Shown: one piece after another, positions 17,179-26,635 of the stretch
How positions within the stretch are numbered: the first letter of the stretch is position 1
Layout of the letters: every line of letters begins with the position of its first letter
DNA from: Arthrobacter sp. PAMC 25486
GTDB lineage: Bacteria; Actinomycetota; Actinomycetes; Actinomycetales; Micrococcaceae
NCBI RefSeq assembly: GCF_000785535.1
Contig: NZ_CP007595.1
Location: forward strand, 248,001-312,000
Length of the DNA stretch: 64,000 nt
Direction of reading: 5' to 3'
Notes under the pieces: generated by a model
Database searches by the model: none
What the model saw: the letters and a program-made list of their open reading frames with translations, nothing else
What the model was told of the DNA's origin: nothing
Position numbers and translations under genes: made by a program

Positions 17179-19128
17179 GTGAATGTCACTATGAAAACTA
17201 CAGGCAAACGTCACCAAGGCTTCAGGGCACGTGTTTATACCGGACTTTTGGTCGCATTGGTCTTCCTCATCAGCGCTTGTGGTGCCGAGGTCGATACCGT
17301 GTTTGATTTGCAGGACGGGGTCAAGGGGACTCGGACTATCACAGCCAAGATCTCCAACTCAGATATTGAATCGCATGTTACGGGAGGGGTGGACGCGATT
17401 GATGCCAGCATCCGCAAACACCTTCCGGCCGAACTCAACTACGGGGGGACCGAAGTTGGGACAGAAAACGTCCAGGTCACCTTTACGCTGAACTTTGATT
17501 CCGAGAAGAATTATGTGGAGAAGGTAACGGCACTGCTGCGCGCCAGCAACTCCGAGACTGAACCCGAGACCAGGATCGGTATTGAAGACTCTGTTTTCGT
17601 CTCCGGGCTGACCATTGATGAGAATTTCACCTCGAGTGATCTCATCCGCTGGCTGGGTGCCGGCTTGGTTGGGGACGGGGTAATCTCGCTGGACAATAAA
17701 GACAGCGTGCTTTCAAGCACCGGCGATTCCCAGGTCTTGTTCAACGGTAAGAAATACAGTTCGGGCAATATGTTGTCAGTCACGGAAGTGGCAGACAACG
17801 GATTCGGACAGATCAAGTTGGCGACCACCATCGCGTCGGATAAAACATTCTCCCAGGTGATTACCTATCTGATGGCCGAAGGGCGCCGGGCAAGCCTCGG
17901 CAAGAAACTTGATGAGTTCCTGGCCAAGGCGACCCCCGAAGGGGGTGTCCTAGACGAGACCTTCGACACCGGATCCTTTGCGGATGGCTGGACCTTGACG
18001 TTTAAGGCTGCCAGCCTTGCGGAACTTAACGCTGCAACCAATCAGGCGTTGGGCTCGGAAAGGAGCAACTACGCTCTTGAGGAGGTCCCTGCGCCCTCGA
18101 ATCCGACATTGCTCAGGACCACACTCACGGGCACCACCGATTGTGCAAGCATCTGCTCTCCTTCAGGAATACCCGCAGTACAAACTTTCATCGTCCCGGC
18201 TGAATGGGACTATGTCAGCGGTCCATCGGAAGCTGCACAAAATCTAAACGGTCCGGAGCCGCAGACAGTCACGCTGTCGAGCCAGGACTATCGTCTCGTG
18301 TTCGAACGGGCAACTCCGCTGCAGTCCATGGTTGTCAATACCGTGTTGGGATTCAATGGCGGGGTAACACAGACCTTTGAGTTTGTGGTTTCCGCAGAGA
18401 GCGTGGCACGAGTCGGGACCGCATTTGAGGATCTGCTTGCCCCAAACGACGACACCGGGACTTTTGAAGTTGTTGCTGGTGAGGATGCCACCACCTACAA
18501 AGCTGTCGTGCAAGCCGACAGCATTGAGGTGTATAACAAAAAGATCCAGTCCTACGTCCCTGGCGCCGTGCTTGAACGAACCGTTTCCGGAGGATGGGCG
18601 TTGTGGCCCGATTCCACGGTGCAGCAGTATCTTCCCCTGGCCGATGGCTTGGCCAGTGGCGGTGTCACGGAAGCTGTGAAAACCAGCCTAGAGCTACCCG
18701 CAATGTACCGTTTTGTGTCTTCGGAATCGACGGATCCAAGCAAGGAGTTCAGTGGCAACAAGCTCATCGTAAGCGGGCTCGAGGAAGCCAGTAAAATTGC
18801 TGTCGTTATCTCTGGACCCACGCTCTCGGGACTCATTTTCCTGGGCGTCCTGGTGCTGGTCCTACTGGCAGCCGCAGCGTTTGCCTTCATTTTTCGGCGC
18901 AAGATGTCCGTGGCCATGCGGGCTGTCTGGGACAAGCGCGATGCTGCAGGGGCGGCTGCAGGCAAGCTGGCTGCAACAGTTGCACAGACCGGCGCTGCAG
19001 CGGCCACGGGTGTTGCCGGGGCGGCCGCGGCTTCCAAAATGACGCTGCTGAAAAGCCCGGGCGCAGCAGCAGGTGCCCAGACTGTAGAAGGGCACCGTGA
19101 ACTGTTTACGGAGTCCGATCTCCACTAG
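17179..19128 (+). CDS. Unrecognised lipoprotein with C-terminal transmembrane anchor
   Basis: A 649-aa secreted protein. The signal peptide is VYTGLLVALVFLISACG, with the lipobox ISAC giving a lipid-modified Cys near residue 34. The large extracytoplasmic part is beta-rich; its early section (TVFDLQDGVKGTRTITAKIS) resembles the LppM-type domain of actinobacterial lipoproteins, a weak similarity. Near the C-terminus one helix (LSGLIFLGVLVLVLLAAAAF) is followed by basic FRRK and an Ala-rich tail, so the protein is anchored at both ends. GTG start, with an alternative ATG four codons later. It is coupled to the preceding membrane protein. Function unknown. Confidence 0.82.
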   Translation: MNVTMKTTGKRHQGFRARVYTGLLVALVFLISACGAEVDTVFDLQDGVKGTRTITAKISNSDIESHVTGGVDAIDASIRKHLPAELNYGGTEVGTENVQVTFTLNFDSEKNYVEKVTALLRASNSETEPETRIGIEDSVFVSGLTIDENFTSSDLIRWLGAGLVGDGVISLDNKDSVLSSTGDSQVLFNGKKYSSGNMLSVTEVADNGFGQIKLATTIASDKTFSQVITYLMAEGRRASLGKKLDEFLAKATPEGGVLDETFDTGSFADGWTLTFKAASLAELNAATNQALGSERSNYALEEVPAPSNPTLLRTTLTGTTDCASICSPSGIPAVQTFIVPAEWDYVSGPSEAAQNLNGPEPQTVTLSSQDYRLVFERATPLQSMVVNTVLGFNGGVTQTFEFVVSAESVARVGTAFEDLLAPNDDTGTFEVVAGEDATTYKAVVQADSIEVYNKKIQSYVPGAVLERTVSGGWALWPDSTVQQYLPLADGLASGGVTEAVKTSLELPAMYRFVSSESTDPSKEFSGNKLIVSGLEEASKIAVVISGPTLSGLIFLGVLVLVLLAAAAFAFIFRRKMSVAMRAVWDKRDAAGAAAGKLAATVAQTGAAAATGVAGAAAASKMTLLKSPGAAAGAQTVEGHRELFTESDLH

Positions 19129-19156
19129 TGAGCTGTGACGGCTGTATCTGACACGG

Positions 19157-19190
19157 GCTGTTTGGCACCACTTTGGTGGTGCCAAACAGC
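19157..19190 (+). terminator. Perfect hairpin after the lipoprotein gene
   Basis: 15-nt perfect arms around TTTG (GCTGTTTGGCACCAC and its complement). There is no long T-run, so termination strength is uncertain. Confidence 0.7.
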
Positions 19191-19320
19191 GTTCCACTAC
19201 CGTTTCCCAGGACCCGGGCATGCTCCACGGGCCCGTTGATCCGGCCTGGTCCTTTGAACCCGCAAAGTAGGGCCCGTCGGGACACTGTGGGTGACAGCTG
19301 CCGACGGCAACGTGCTTTCC

Positions 19321-19378
19321 GACACCGATCCCGCTTTCGGACACCGGGATCCCGGGTTCAGATGGCGGGATCGGTGTC
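19321..19378. repeat. Inverted repeat upstream of dxs
   Basis: GACACCGATCCCGC at 19321-19334 is perfectly inverted at 19365-19378, with an inner GGGATCCC palindrome. Its left half matches, on the opposite strand, a sequence at 40211-40248. The 19191-19466 stretch holds no gene; dxs regulatory signals may be here, but I cannot point to a convincing -10/-35 pair. Confidence 0.65.
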
Positions 19379-19466
19379 ATTATTCCCCGCACCGGCGGTT
19401 CCCGGCACACGCAGCCCGGCGGGACGCGATATTGTTAGACGTTGACTGTGCACCCGGGAGGTACCA

Positions 19467-21458
19467 ATGGGACTTTTAGAAACCATCACGCATCCGCGTG
19501 ACCTGAGCAAGCTCAGCGAGGGCCAAATGGAAATCCTGGCCCAAGAAATTCGTGACTTCCTGATTGCCAATGTGTCCCAAACGGGCGGGCACCTGGGACC
19601 CAACCTTGGCGTTGTTGAACTGACACTGGCCATCCACCGGGTCTTTGATTCGCCCCGCGACAGCGTCGTGTTCGACACGGGGCACCAATCGTATGTCCAC
19701 AAACTGGTCACCGGCCGCCAGGACTTTTCCACGCTCCGCCAGCAGGGCGGTCTGTCCGGTTACCCGGACCGGGCCGAATCGGACCACGACATTGTTGAAA
19801 GCTCCCACGCATCCTCGTCCCTGTCATGGGCTGACGGCATAGCCCGCGCCCACCAGCTTAAGGGCGACCATGACCGCTATGTGGTTGCCGTCATTGGTGA
19901 CGGCGCCCTGACCGGCGGCATGACATGGGAAGCCATCAACAACATCGCCGCTGACAAGGACCGCAAGGTCGTCATCGTCGTCAACGACAACGGCCGCTCT
20001 TACGCGCCAACTGTGGGTGGCGTCGCCGACTATTTGGCCTCCCTGCGCCCTGCCATCGACCAGGTGCGCACCCACCAGAAGTACGAAGCGTCCATGGACT
20101 GGGGTAAGAAGCGCCTGCAGGACGGCAACGCCGCCGGCCGCTTCATCTACAAGAGCCTGCACGCAGCGAAAAAGGGTGTGAAGGACTGGTGGGCCCCCCA
20201 GGGCCTCTTTGACGACCTGGGCATGAAGTACATTGGCCCCGTTGACGGCCATGACGAAAAAGCCATGGAAGCAGCCCTGATCACGGCGAAGAACTTTGGC
20301 GGGCCCGTCATCGTGCACGCCTTCACCGAGAAGGGACGCGGCTACGCGCCCGCACGTGCCGACGTCAACGACCAGTTCCATGCAGTCGGTGTCATCAACC
20401 CCGAGACCGGTGCGTCGGTCGAGGCGCCCGGTGGCAAGTCGTGGACCGGTGTTTTTGGTGAGGAAATAACCAGGATCGCCGAGGAACGTGATGACATCGT
20501 CGCCATCACCGGAGCCATGCTGCTGCCGGTGGGGCTGGACAAGTTTGCCGAGAAATTTCCTGACCGGGTCATCGATGTTGGCATTGCCGAGCAGCACGCC
20601 TTGACCATGGCGGCGGGGTTGTCCTTCGGCGGCATGCACCCGGTCGTGGCCATTTACGCCACGTTCCTCAACCGGGCCTTTGACCAGCTGCTAATGGATG
20701 TTGCCCTGCACAAGGCCGGAGTGACGATAGTGCTGGACCGCGCCGGCGTTACAGGGCCCGACGGCCCCAGCCACCATGGCATGTGGGATCTGTCCATGCT
20801 GCAAATCGTGCCGGGCCTGCACCTTGCCGCACCCCGCGACGCCGAAAGGCTGCGGGAGGAGCTCCGCGAGGCCGTGGCCATCGCCGACGCACCCAGCGTT
20901 GTGCGCTACTCAAAGGGCAAGGTTGGTCCGGAAGTGGTGGCACTTGAGCGCCTGTACGACGGCGTTGACGTCCTGGCCCGCTCCCACCACGACATGCCGG
21001 GTGCCGCCAGGGACCCGCAGACCGATGTCCTCATTGTCAGTGTGGGCGCCATGAGCGAACTCGCCCTTGATGTTGCGCAGCGGATTGGCCACCAGGGCAT
21101 CAGCTCCACCGTGGTCGATCCGCGGTGGGTCATGCCCGTGCCGCGATCCATCGTGCAGCTCGCCTCCCAGCACCGCATCGTCATTGTGATCGAAGACGGC
21201 GTCCGGGTTGGCGGCGTGGGCTCGCGCATCCGCCAGGAACTGCGCGCGGCCGGCATCGACACGGCCCTGAATGAGGTGGGGCTGCCGGTGGAGTTCCTGG
21301 TCCACGGCAGCCGCGGCGAAGTTCTGGACCGTGTGGGCCTAACGGCACAGCGGGTGGCGCAGGACGTCGTCGAACAGGTCCTTGGCACCAAGGTTCCCTT
21401 CGCCCGCCCCCTGCCCGGCCAGCCCGCCCCGCGCACCGGGCAGATGCCAATCCTGTGA
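19467..21458 (+). CDS. dxs: 1-deoxy-D-xylulose-5-phosphate synthase
   Basis: A 663-aa thiamine-diphosphate enzyme that condenses pyruvate and glyceraldehyde 3-phosphate, the first step of the MEP isoprenoid pathway. Signatures include [30 protein letters not shown], the ThDP site [18 protein letters not shown], and [16 protein letters not shown] with the catalytic Glu. A transketolase-type C-terminal domain completes it. CGGGAGG precedes the ATG by 5 nt. Its stop overlaps the DUF402 start. dxs near RNase D and DUF3000 is a conserved actinobacterial neighbourhood. Confidence 0.96.
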   Translation: MGLLETITHPRDLSKLSEGQMEILAQEIRDFLIANVSQTGGHLGPNLGVVELTLAIHRVFDSPRDSVVFDTGHQSYVHKLVTGRQDFSTLRQQGGLSGYPDRAESDHDIVESSHASSSLSWADGIARAHQLKGDHDRYVVAVIGDGALTGGMTWEAINNIAADKDRKVVIVVNDNGRSYAPTVGGVADYLASLRPAIDQVRTHQKYEASMDWGKKRLQDGNAAGRFIYKSLHAAKKGVKDWWAPQGLFDDLGMKYIGPVDGHDEKAMEAALITAKNFGGPVIVHAFTEKGRGYAPARADVNDQFHAVGVINPETGASVEAPGGKSWTGVFGEEITRIAEERDDIVAITGAMLLPVGLDKFAEKFPDRVIDVGIAEQHALTMAAGLSFGGMHPVVAIYATFLNRAFDQLLMDVALHKAGVTIVLDRAGVTGPDGPSHHGMWDLSMLQIVPGLHLAAPRDAERLREELREAVAIADAPSVVRYSKGKVGPEVVALERLYDGVDVLARSHHDMPGAARDPQTDVLIVSVGAMSELALDVAQRIGHQGISSTVVDPRWVMPVPRSIVQLASQHRIVIVIEDGVRVGGVGSRIRQELRAAGIDTALNEVGLPVEFLVHGSRGEVLDRVGLTAQRVAQDVVEQVLGTKVPFARPLPGQPAPRTGQMPIL

Positions 21459-22042
21459 CGGCGTCCGAAACTGTGCCGACGGCTGATCCGCTGCAGGACG
21501 CGCCCCGGCCCGGGGACCTGGTGGTGGCCCGCAATCGCAAGTACGACGGCGGCGCCCACTGGGTCGTCCCGGGCCGTTACCTAGGCGCCGACGAACACGG
21601 GCACTGGGTATTCCAAGACACCGGCGAGTTCATTTCCCGCCCGGGCGCGGCCCTCTACACCGAGTCGGACGCCATCCTGCTCATCCCGTACACCGGCGAT
21701 TGGGTGGCCACGTTTTACGACGACTCGCACCCCAACGGCGTGGAACTGTACATCGACCTGGCCATTGACCTGGCCTGGCACCGCATCCGCCCGTCCGTCG
21801 TCGAGTTCCACATGATCGACATGGACCTGGACGTCATCCGCACCAAATCCCGAGGCCTGTTCATCGATGACGAGGACGAGTTTGCCGAGCACAGCGTGAA
21901 GTTCTCCTATCCGGAAGAGCTGCGCACGGCCATGTTGGCCGCCTGCGCGGACCTCGCCGAGGCCGTGGCTGCCGGACATGCCCCATTCGACGGCCGCGAG
22001 GCGGCCTGGTTCACCCAAGGAAGGATGCTGCAACCAGCATGA
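21455..22042 (+). CDS. DUF402 domain-containing protein
   Basis: A 195-aa protein of the DUF402 (FomD-like) family. Family members characterised elsewhere are metal-dependent nucleotide phosphohydrolases. Visible conserved parts are [33 protein letters not shown] and [10 protein letters not shown], whose spaced acidic residues fit divalent-metal binding. The substrate here is unknown. GTG start inside the dxs stop (GTGA overlap), so it is translationally coupled to dxs; its own stop overlaps the next gene the same way. Confidence 0.85.
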   Translation: MTASETVPTADPLQDAPRPGDLVVARNRKYDGGAHWVVPGRYLGADEHGHWVFQDTGEFISRPGAALYTESDAILLIPYTGDWVATFYDDSHPNGVELYIDLAIDLAWHRIRPSVVEFHMIDMDLDVIRTKSRGLFIDDEDEFAEHSVKFSYPEELRTAMLAACADLAEAVAAGHAPFDGREAAWFTQGRMLQPA

Positions 22043-22692
22043 GCGAGCTGATTAACGAGACCATTTTGGCGGGTTTGGACCCCAACATTGTGCGCATGTT
22101 CAAGAGGGACGACGACGGAGCCCTGGTTTTCCGTGAAGCGTGGGTTGACGCCGGGGGAGCCGGAGAGACGGAGGAGCCCGGAGGCGCTGCGCCCGAGGTT
22201 TTCTTTGTTGTCAACCACGGAACCGTGGGGCACATCAGCACGTCCAAGGACGCGCCCGTGGACACCGTGGAAGGCGCCGAGGCCATGCTGGCAGCCTTCG
22301 CGGAACAGTGCGCCGCGGACGGCTACGCCGAACTCACCAGGGACGAACAGTCACTTGTGGTGGCCCAGTTTGCGCTCAAGAGCGACCGCGTCAGCGACCG
22401 CGACAAGCACCTGGCCCACCGGGTGAAGGAGACCCTGACCGCACACCTGGCGTGGCGCGGCAGCGGTGTGCTGGAAAAGATCGAGTTCACGGCGGCCGGG
22501 CACGGATTGGGCAAGCTCAACGTCTACATCATCGCCCCGGATGCGGCCCGCGCAGTGGCCAACGTCAAGGTCTGCATCCGCGAGGAAAAGCTCGACTACA
22601 CGAAGCTGACTGTCGCCACCGGCCCCATCGACGAACCTGCTGCCCTGCGCGCCAAGCACAGTGCCACGGGCGGCACCGCCTTCAGCCTGTAA
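22039..22692 (+). CDS. Conserved hypothetical protein, not recognised
   Basis: A 217-aa soluble protein I cannot assign. It is acidic, has no signal peptide or membrane segment, and has a low-complexity insert AGGAGETEEPGGAAPE near residue 40. The C-terminal half (KIEFTAAGHGLGKLNVYII, then VCIREEKLDYTKLTVATG) looks like an alpha/beta domain. It is coupled to DUF402 by an ATGA overlap and forms the last gene of the dxs run, so it is probably expressed with dxs. Confidence 0.75.
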   Translation: MSELINETILAGLDPNIVRMFKRDDDGALVFREAWVDAGGAGETEEPGGAAPEVFFVVNHGTVGHISTSKDAPVDTVEGAEAMLAAFAEQCAADGYAELTRDEQSLVVAQFALKSDRVSDRDKHLAHRVKETLTAHLAWRGSGVLEKIEFTAAGHGLGKLNVYIIAPDAARAVANVKVCIREEKLDYTKLTVATGPIDEPAALRAKHSATGGTAFSL

Positions 22693-22695
22693 CCC

Positions 22696-22828
22696 AACGC
22701 TCGCTCAGATCCGGGGCACTCTACCCGAACGCTCGCTCACTAGAGGGTGGGTTTTGACGAACGCTCGCTCACTGGATGAGCGAGCGAGCGTCAAAAGTCC
22801 CCCAGATCTGCGCGAGCGTTCGTGTGGG
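22696..22828. repeat. GCTCGCTCA repeat cluster A
   Basis: AACGCTCGCTCA occurs at 22696, 22728 and near 22760; the last is part of a hairpin at 22752-22796 with 20-nt arms (two mismatches) ending TTTTGACG/CGTCAAAA. A diverged inverted copy lies near 22811-22822. The first copy continues GATCCGGGGCACT, the exact complement of the unit found at 29793. No gene is encoded. Confidence 0.85.
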
Positions 22829-22859
22829 GCAGGCAGTCGGCGTTGGCTATTGTGGGTAC

Positions 22860-23849
22860 ATGACTGAGAACCACATTGAGTACCGCCAGGTTGGGCGTTC
22901 CGGATTGACCGTTTCCACCGTGGGGCTCGGGTGCAACAACCTGGGCCGCACGGGGTCGGTGACCCAGACACAGGAGGGCACGGACGCCGTCGTGCATGCC
23001 GCGTTGGAAGAAGGCATCACGCTCTTTGACATGGCCGACATGTACGGCTCCTACGCCGGGCAGAGCGAAACCATGCTGGCCAAAGCGCTGGGCAGGGAAC
23101 GCGAAAACATTGTGCTGGCCACCAAGTTTGGCCTCGACGCAGGAGGCGCGAACGGCGTGGACTGGGGCCGCCGCGGCTCGCGCAAGTACATCCTGGCCTC
23201 CGTGGAGGCGTCGCTGCGGCGGCTGAACACCGAGCACATCGACCTGTACTACTACCATTCCCCGGATCTGCTCACCCCCGTCAGCGAGACGCTCGCAGCG
23301 CTGGACGACCTGGTCAAGCAGGGCAAGGTGCTGTACCTGGGACACTCAAACATGGCCGGCTGGCAGATTGCCGAGGCCGAATTTACGGCACGGATCTCCG
23401 GCGGCAGCCGCTTCATCGCCAGCCAAAACCACTACAACCTGCTGGACCGCCGCGCCGAACTCGAAGTCACTCCGGCCGCTGAGGCCTACGGGCTGGGCGT
23501 CATGCCGTACTACCCGCTCGCCAACGGACTGCTGACAGGCAAGTACAGCGCCGGCCAGGCACCCGAGGGCAGCCGGCTGAGCTACACGCGCCAGCACATG
23601 GTGGAAGGCGCCGACCTGGACCAGCTCAAGGCCTTTGGTGACTTTGCCGCCGACCGCGGGCTCACCGAGGTGCAGGTCGCGTTCAGCTGGCTGGCGGCGC
23701 AAAAATCGGTGGCCAGCGTGATAGCCGGCGCAACGAGGCCCGAACAGGTGCGCGAAAACGCCCGCGCCGCCTCGTGGCAGCCCACTCCCGCGGACCTCGC
23801 CGAACTTGACGCGATCTTCCCGAAGGTCCCGCACGTCGCGCTATTTTAG
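22860..23849 (+). CDS. Aldo/keto reductase
   Basis: A 329-aa cytoplasmic NADPH-dependent oxidoreductase of the AKR superfamily with a TIM-barrel fold. The catalytic tetrad is readable: Asp and Tyr in LFDMADMYGSYAGQSE, Lys in LATKFGLDAGG, and His in YYYHSPD. The substrate is unknown; length and motifs resemble the YghZ/Tas-like group. The ATG is 6 nt after TATTGT (22848-22853) with no ribosome-binding site, implying a leaderless transcript; an upstream in-frame extension runs through repeat cluster A and is rejected. Confidence 0.92.
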   Translation: MTENHIEYRQVGRSGLTVSTVGLGCNNLGRTGSVTQTQEGTDAVVHAALEEGITLFDMADMYGSYAGQSETMLAKALGRERENIVLATKFGLDAGGANGVDWGRRGSRKYILASVEASLRRLNTEHIDLYYYHSPDLLTPVSETLAALDDLVKQGKVLYLGHSNMAGWQIAEAEFTARISGGSRFIASQNHYNLLDRRAELEVTPAAEAYGLGVMPYYPLANGLLTGKYSAGQAPEGSRLSYTRQHMVEGADLDQLKAFGDFAADRGLTEVQVAFSWLAAQKSVASVIAGATRPEQVRENARAASWQPTPADLAELDAIFPKVPHVALF

Positions 23850-23903
23850 GAAGTTCGACGGCGCCCGGCCCACCCTGGGTGCCGACGGGCCGCCCGGTCT
23901 GCG

Positions 23904-24356
23904 CTACACCGAAACGGTGATCCATTCGCCGTCGATGGCTGCGGCAAAGCGCGGCAGTGCTTCCTTCGCCGGGCCCGACACCACCGTTCCGTCGCTGCCC
24001 TTGAACACCGTGCTGTGGCACGGGCACTTAAAGTCTTCCCCATGCGGGGCCACCTTGCAGCCGGCGTGCGTGCAGATGTCGGTGTACGCCAGGACGGTCT
24101 CTTCATCGGCGCGGAACAGCATGACCTCGACGTCGCCGGCGGTCGCCGCGGCGGTGGTTCCCACGGGCAGATCAGCCAGTTTGCCCACCTGGTGCGGCGT
24201 TCCGCCCGTGGGGATGTCGGCGGCCGTCTTGCCCTTCTTCTTAATGTCAGCAGCGGACGGCGAACAGCCCACCAGGGCGAGCGCGCAGGCGGCGCCGGTG
24301 ACCGCGGTGGTGGCGCGCAAGGTGGAACGGCGGGTCAGGGAAGGCTCAAAAGTCAT
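23904..24356 (-). CDS. Rieske (2Fe-2S) lipoprotein, Tat-exported
   Basis: A 150-aa protein with a twin-arginine signal (RRSTLRATTAVTG) running into a lipobox LVGC, so it should be folded in the cytoplasm, exported by Tat and lipid-anchored outside. The mature domain has both Rieske motifs, CTHAGC and CPCHSTVF, which bind a [2Fe-2S] cluster through two Cys and two His. Its electron partner is unknown; such stand-alone Rieske proteins are common in Arthrobacter. Convergent with the aldo/keto reductase. Confidence 0.92.
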   Translation of the reverse strand: MTFEPSLTRRSTLRATTAVTGAACALALVGCSPSAADIKKKGKTAADIPTGGTPHQVGKLADLPVGTTAAATAGDVEVMLFRADEETVLAYTDICTHAGCKVAPHGEDFKCPCHSTVFKGSDGTVVSGPAKEALPRFAAAIDGEWITVSV

Positions 24357-24490
24357 GCCCCATTCTTTCAGTTGTGACTGCCTGAAAGCCAAACGGCCCA
24401 CCCGGCCACCGCCGCTTAACCCAGCACGACACCGGACCCGCACCTTGGCAGCCAAGGCGGGGGGCCGGCGTCGTACTGGTTTTGGGACAG

Positions 24491-26635
24491 CTACACGGCG
24501 GGGTGGAACGGCTTCCCATTGACCCGCTCGGAGGCACCCACGCGGTCCAGGTACGGCGTGATGCCGCCCAGGTGCATGGGCCAGCCCGCGCCGAGAATCA
24601 TGCAGAGGTCGATGTCTTCCGGGGCCGCCACAACGCCTTCGGTGAGCATGAGGCCAATCTCCTCGGCCAGTGCATCCTGCGTCTTGGCCAGCAGCTCCTC
24701 ACCCGTGGAGGGAGAATCGCCAAAGGAAAGCAGGGCCAGGGTGTCGGCGGGGATCTCCACGGCACCGTCCGCGGTAGTCTCCCACAGCCCCTTCTTGCCG
24801 GCGTCGATGAGCGCCTGCTGGTTGGCGGAGACGTGGAAGCGGTCGCCGAACGCCGCGTGCAGCGACTCCGTGACGTGCTGGGCCACGGGGATGCCGACCA
24901 TGGCGAGCAACGTGAACGGGGTCATGGGCAGGCCCATGGGGCGCAGTGCGGTGTCGGCGGTGTGCGCGTCGGTGCCCTCGTCGAAGGCTTGGGAGACCTC
25001 GGCCATGAGGCGCAGCAGCACCCGGTTCACGACGAACGCTGCCGCATCCTTGACCAACACGGCGGTCTTGCGCAGCGCCTTGGCGGTGGCGAACGCGGTG
25101 GCGAGGGCGGCGTCGTCGGTCTTGGGAGCACGCACAATCTCCAGCAGCGGCATGAGTGCCACGGGGTTGAAGAAGTGGAAGCCCACCAGGCGTTCGGGGT
25201 GCTTCAAATCTTCGGCCATGGCTGTGACAGAGAGCGAGGAGGTGTTGGTGGCCAGGATGCACTCGGGGGAGACGATGGCCTCCACCTCGGCAAACACGGC
25301 CTTCTTGACGTTCAGCTCCTCAAAGACTGCCTCGATCACGAAGTCGGCGTCGGCAAACACGTCCTTCGTGGCCGAACCGGTGACCAATGCCTTGGTGCGG
25401 TTCGCCGCGTCCTGGCTGATCCGGCCCTTGGCGAGCAGCTTGTCGACCTCGCCATGGACGTACGCCACGCCCTTGTCCACCCGTTCCTGGTCAATGTCCG
25501 TCATGACCACCGGCACCTTCAGTTGCCGGGCAAGCAGCAGCGCAAACTGCCCGGCCATCAGCCCGGCACCCACCACGCCGACCTTCGTGACGGGGCGCGC
25601 CAGCTTCGGATCCGGTGCACCGGCCGGCTTCTTGGCCCGCTTCTGCACCAGGTCCAGGAATGCGTACACGGTGTCCTTGAACTGCGGCGTGCCCATGAGC
25701 TCGGCCAGCGCCGCATCCTCGGCCGCGAACGATTCCGCCTTGGTCCAATGCTTGCCCTTTTCCAGCAGTTCGATCACCTTCGCCGGGGCGGGCGCCGCGT
25801 TGGAGGTCTTGGCCTCCACAAACTTCTTGGCACGCACGACGGCGGCATCCCAGGCCGCGCTGTTTTCCTCGCTCAGCGGTTCGGTCACCGCGTTGGGCCG
25901 GCTGGGGCTTTCGGCGCCGGCCAGGACGCGGGCCGCCCAGTTCAGCGACTGTTCAATGAAATCGGCGGGCTCAAACACGGCATCGGCGATGCCGAGCTTG
26001 AAGGCTGCCGGGCCGCTGAGCGTGCGGTTGTTGGACAGCGGATTTTCAATCATGACCTGCACGGCGTTGGCCGGGCCGATCAGGCGGGGGAGCAGGTACA
26101 CCCCGCCCCAGCCGGGGACCAGGCCAAGGAACGCCTCGGGCAGGGCCAGGGCGCCGGCACCGGAGGAGACGGTGCGGTAGTTGGCGTTCAACGCTATTTC
26201 GAGGCCGCCACCCAGGGCAACGCCGTTGATGAACACAAAGCTGGGCACACCCAGATCATTCAGGGTGGAGTAGACGTCGTGGCCCAGCTGTGCCATCCAG
26301 AGTGCTGCGTTGGGGTCCGTGAGGCTCTTCACGGCGGAAAGATCAGCGCCGGCTGCCAGGAAGAAGGGCTTGCCGGTGACGCCGACGCCCTTGATCTCGC
26401 CTCGGGCGGCGCGTTCGCGCTGGGCCTCCAAGAGGGTGCCGAATTCCACGAGCGTGTTGGGGCCCAGGGTGGTGGGGCGGCGGTGGTCCAAGCCGTTGTC
26501 GAGGGTGATGAGGGCAAAAGTTCCGGCGCTCGGGGCGCCGTCAACGCCGGGCATTGCAATGTCCTGCACGTACGAGTGGGTCACCACCTCGTCGGGGAAC
26601 ATTGCTGCGCGCCTTGAGAAGTCCTGGGCGCTCAT
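24491..26635 (-). CDS. fadB: Fatty acid oxidation multifunctional enzyme (enoyl-CoA hydratase / 3-hydroxyacyl-CoA dehydrogenase)
   Basis: A 714-aa alpha-subunit-type enzyme. The N-terminal crotonase domain carries the oxyanion-hole region GVALGGGLEIALN and EAFLGLVPGWGG. The C-terminal part has the NAD-binding turn GVVGAGLMAGQFALLLA and the dehydrogenase motif HFFNPVALMPLLEIV with the catalytic His, then two 3HCDH C-terminal domains. It performs hydration and oxidation in beta-oxidation and passes the product to the thiolase, whose stop overlaps this start (ATGA). The symbol is by analogy with E. coli fadB. Confidence 0.94.
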   Translation of the reverse strand: MSAQDFSRRAAMFPDEVVTHSYVQDIAMPGVDGAPSAGTFALITLDNGLDHRRPTTLGPNTLVEFGTLLEAQRERAARGEIKGVGVTGKPFFLAAGADLSAVKSLTDPNAALWMAQLGHDVYSTLNDLGVPSFVFINGVALGGGLEIALNANYRTVSSGAGALALPEAFLGLVPGWGGVYLLPRLIGPANAVQVMIENPLSNNRTLSGPAAFKLGIADAVFEPADFIEQSLNWAARVLAGAESPSRPNAVTEPLSEENSAAWDAAVVRAKKFVEAKTSNAAPAPAKVIELLEKGKHWTKAESFAAEDAALAELMGTPQFKDTVYAFLDLVQKRAKKPAGAPDPKLARPVTKVGVVGAGLMAGQFALLLARQLKVPVVMTDIDQERVDKGVAYVHGEVDKLLAKGRISQDAANRTKALVTGSATKDVFADADFVIEAVFEELNVKKAVFAEVEAIVSPECILATNTSSLSVTAMAEDLKHPERLVGFHFFNPVALMPLLEIVRAPKTDDAALATAFATAKALRKTAVLVKDAAAFVVNRVLLRLMAEVSQAFDEGTDAHTADTALRPMGLPMTPFTLLAMVGIPVAQHVTESLHAAFGDRFHVSANQQALIDAGKKGLWETTADGAVEIPADTLALLSFGDSPSTGEELLAKTQDALAEEIGLMLTEGVVAAPEDIDLCMILGAGWPMHLGGITPYLDRVGASERVNGKPFHPAV

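Noticed and set aside
24482..26617. A 711-codon plus-strand open frame
   Set aside because: Antisense to fadB, which has complete catalytic motifs; the predicted protein has no recognisable fold.
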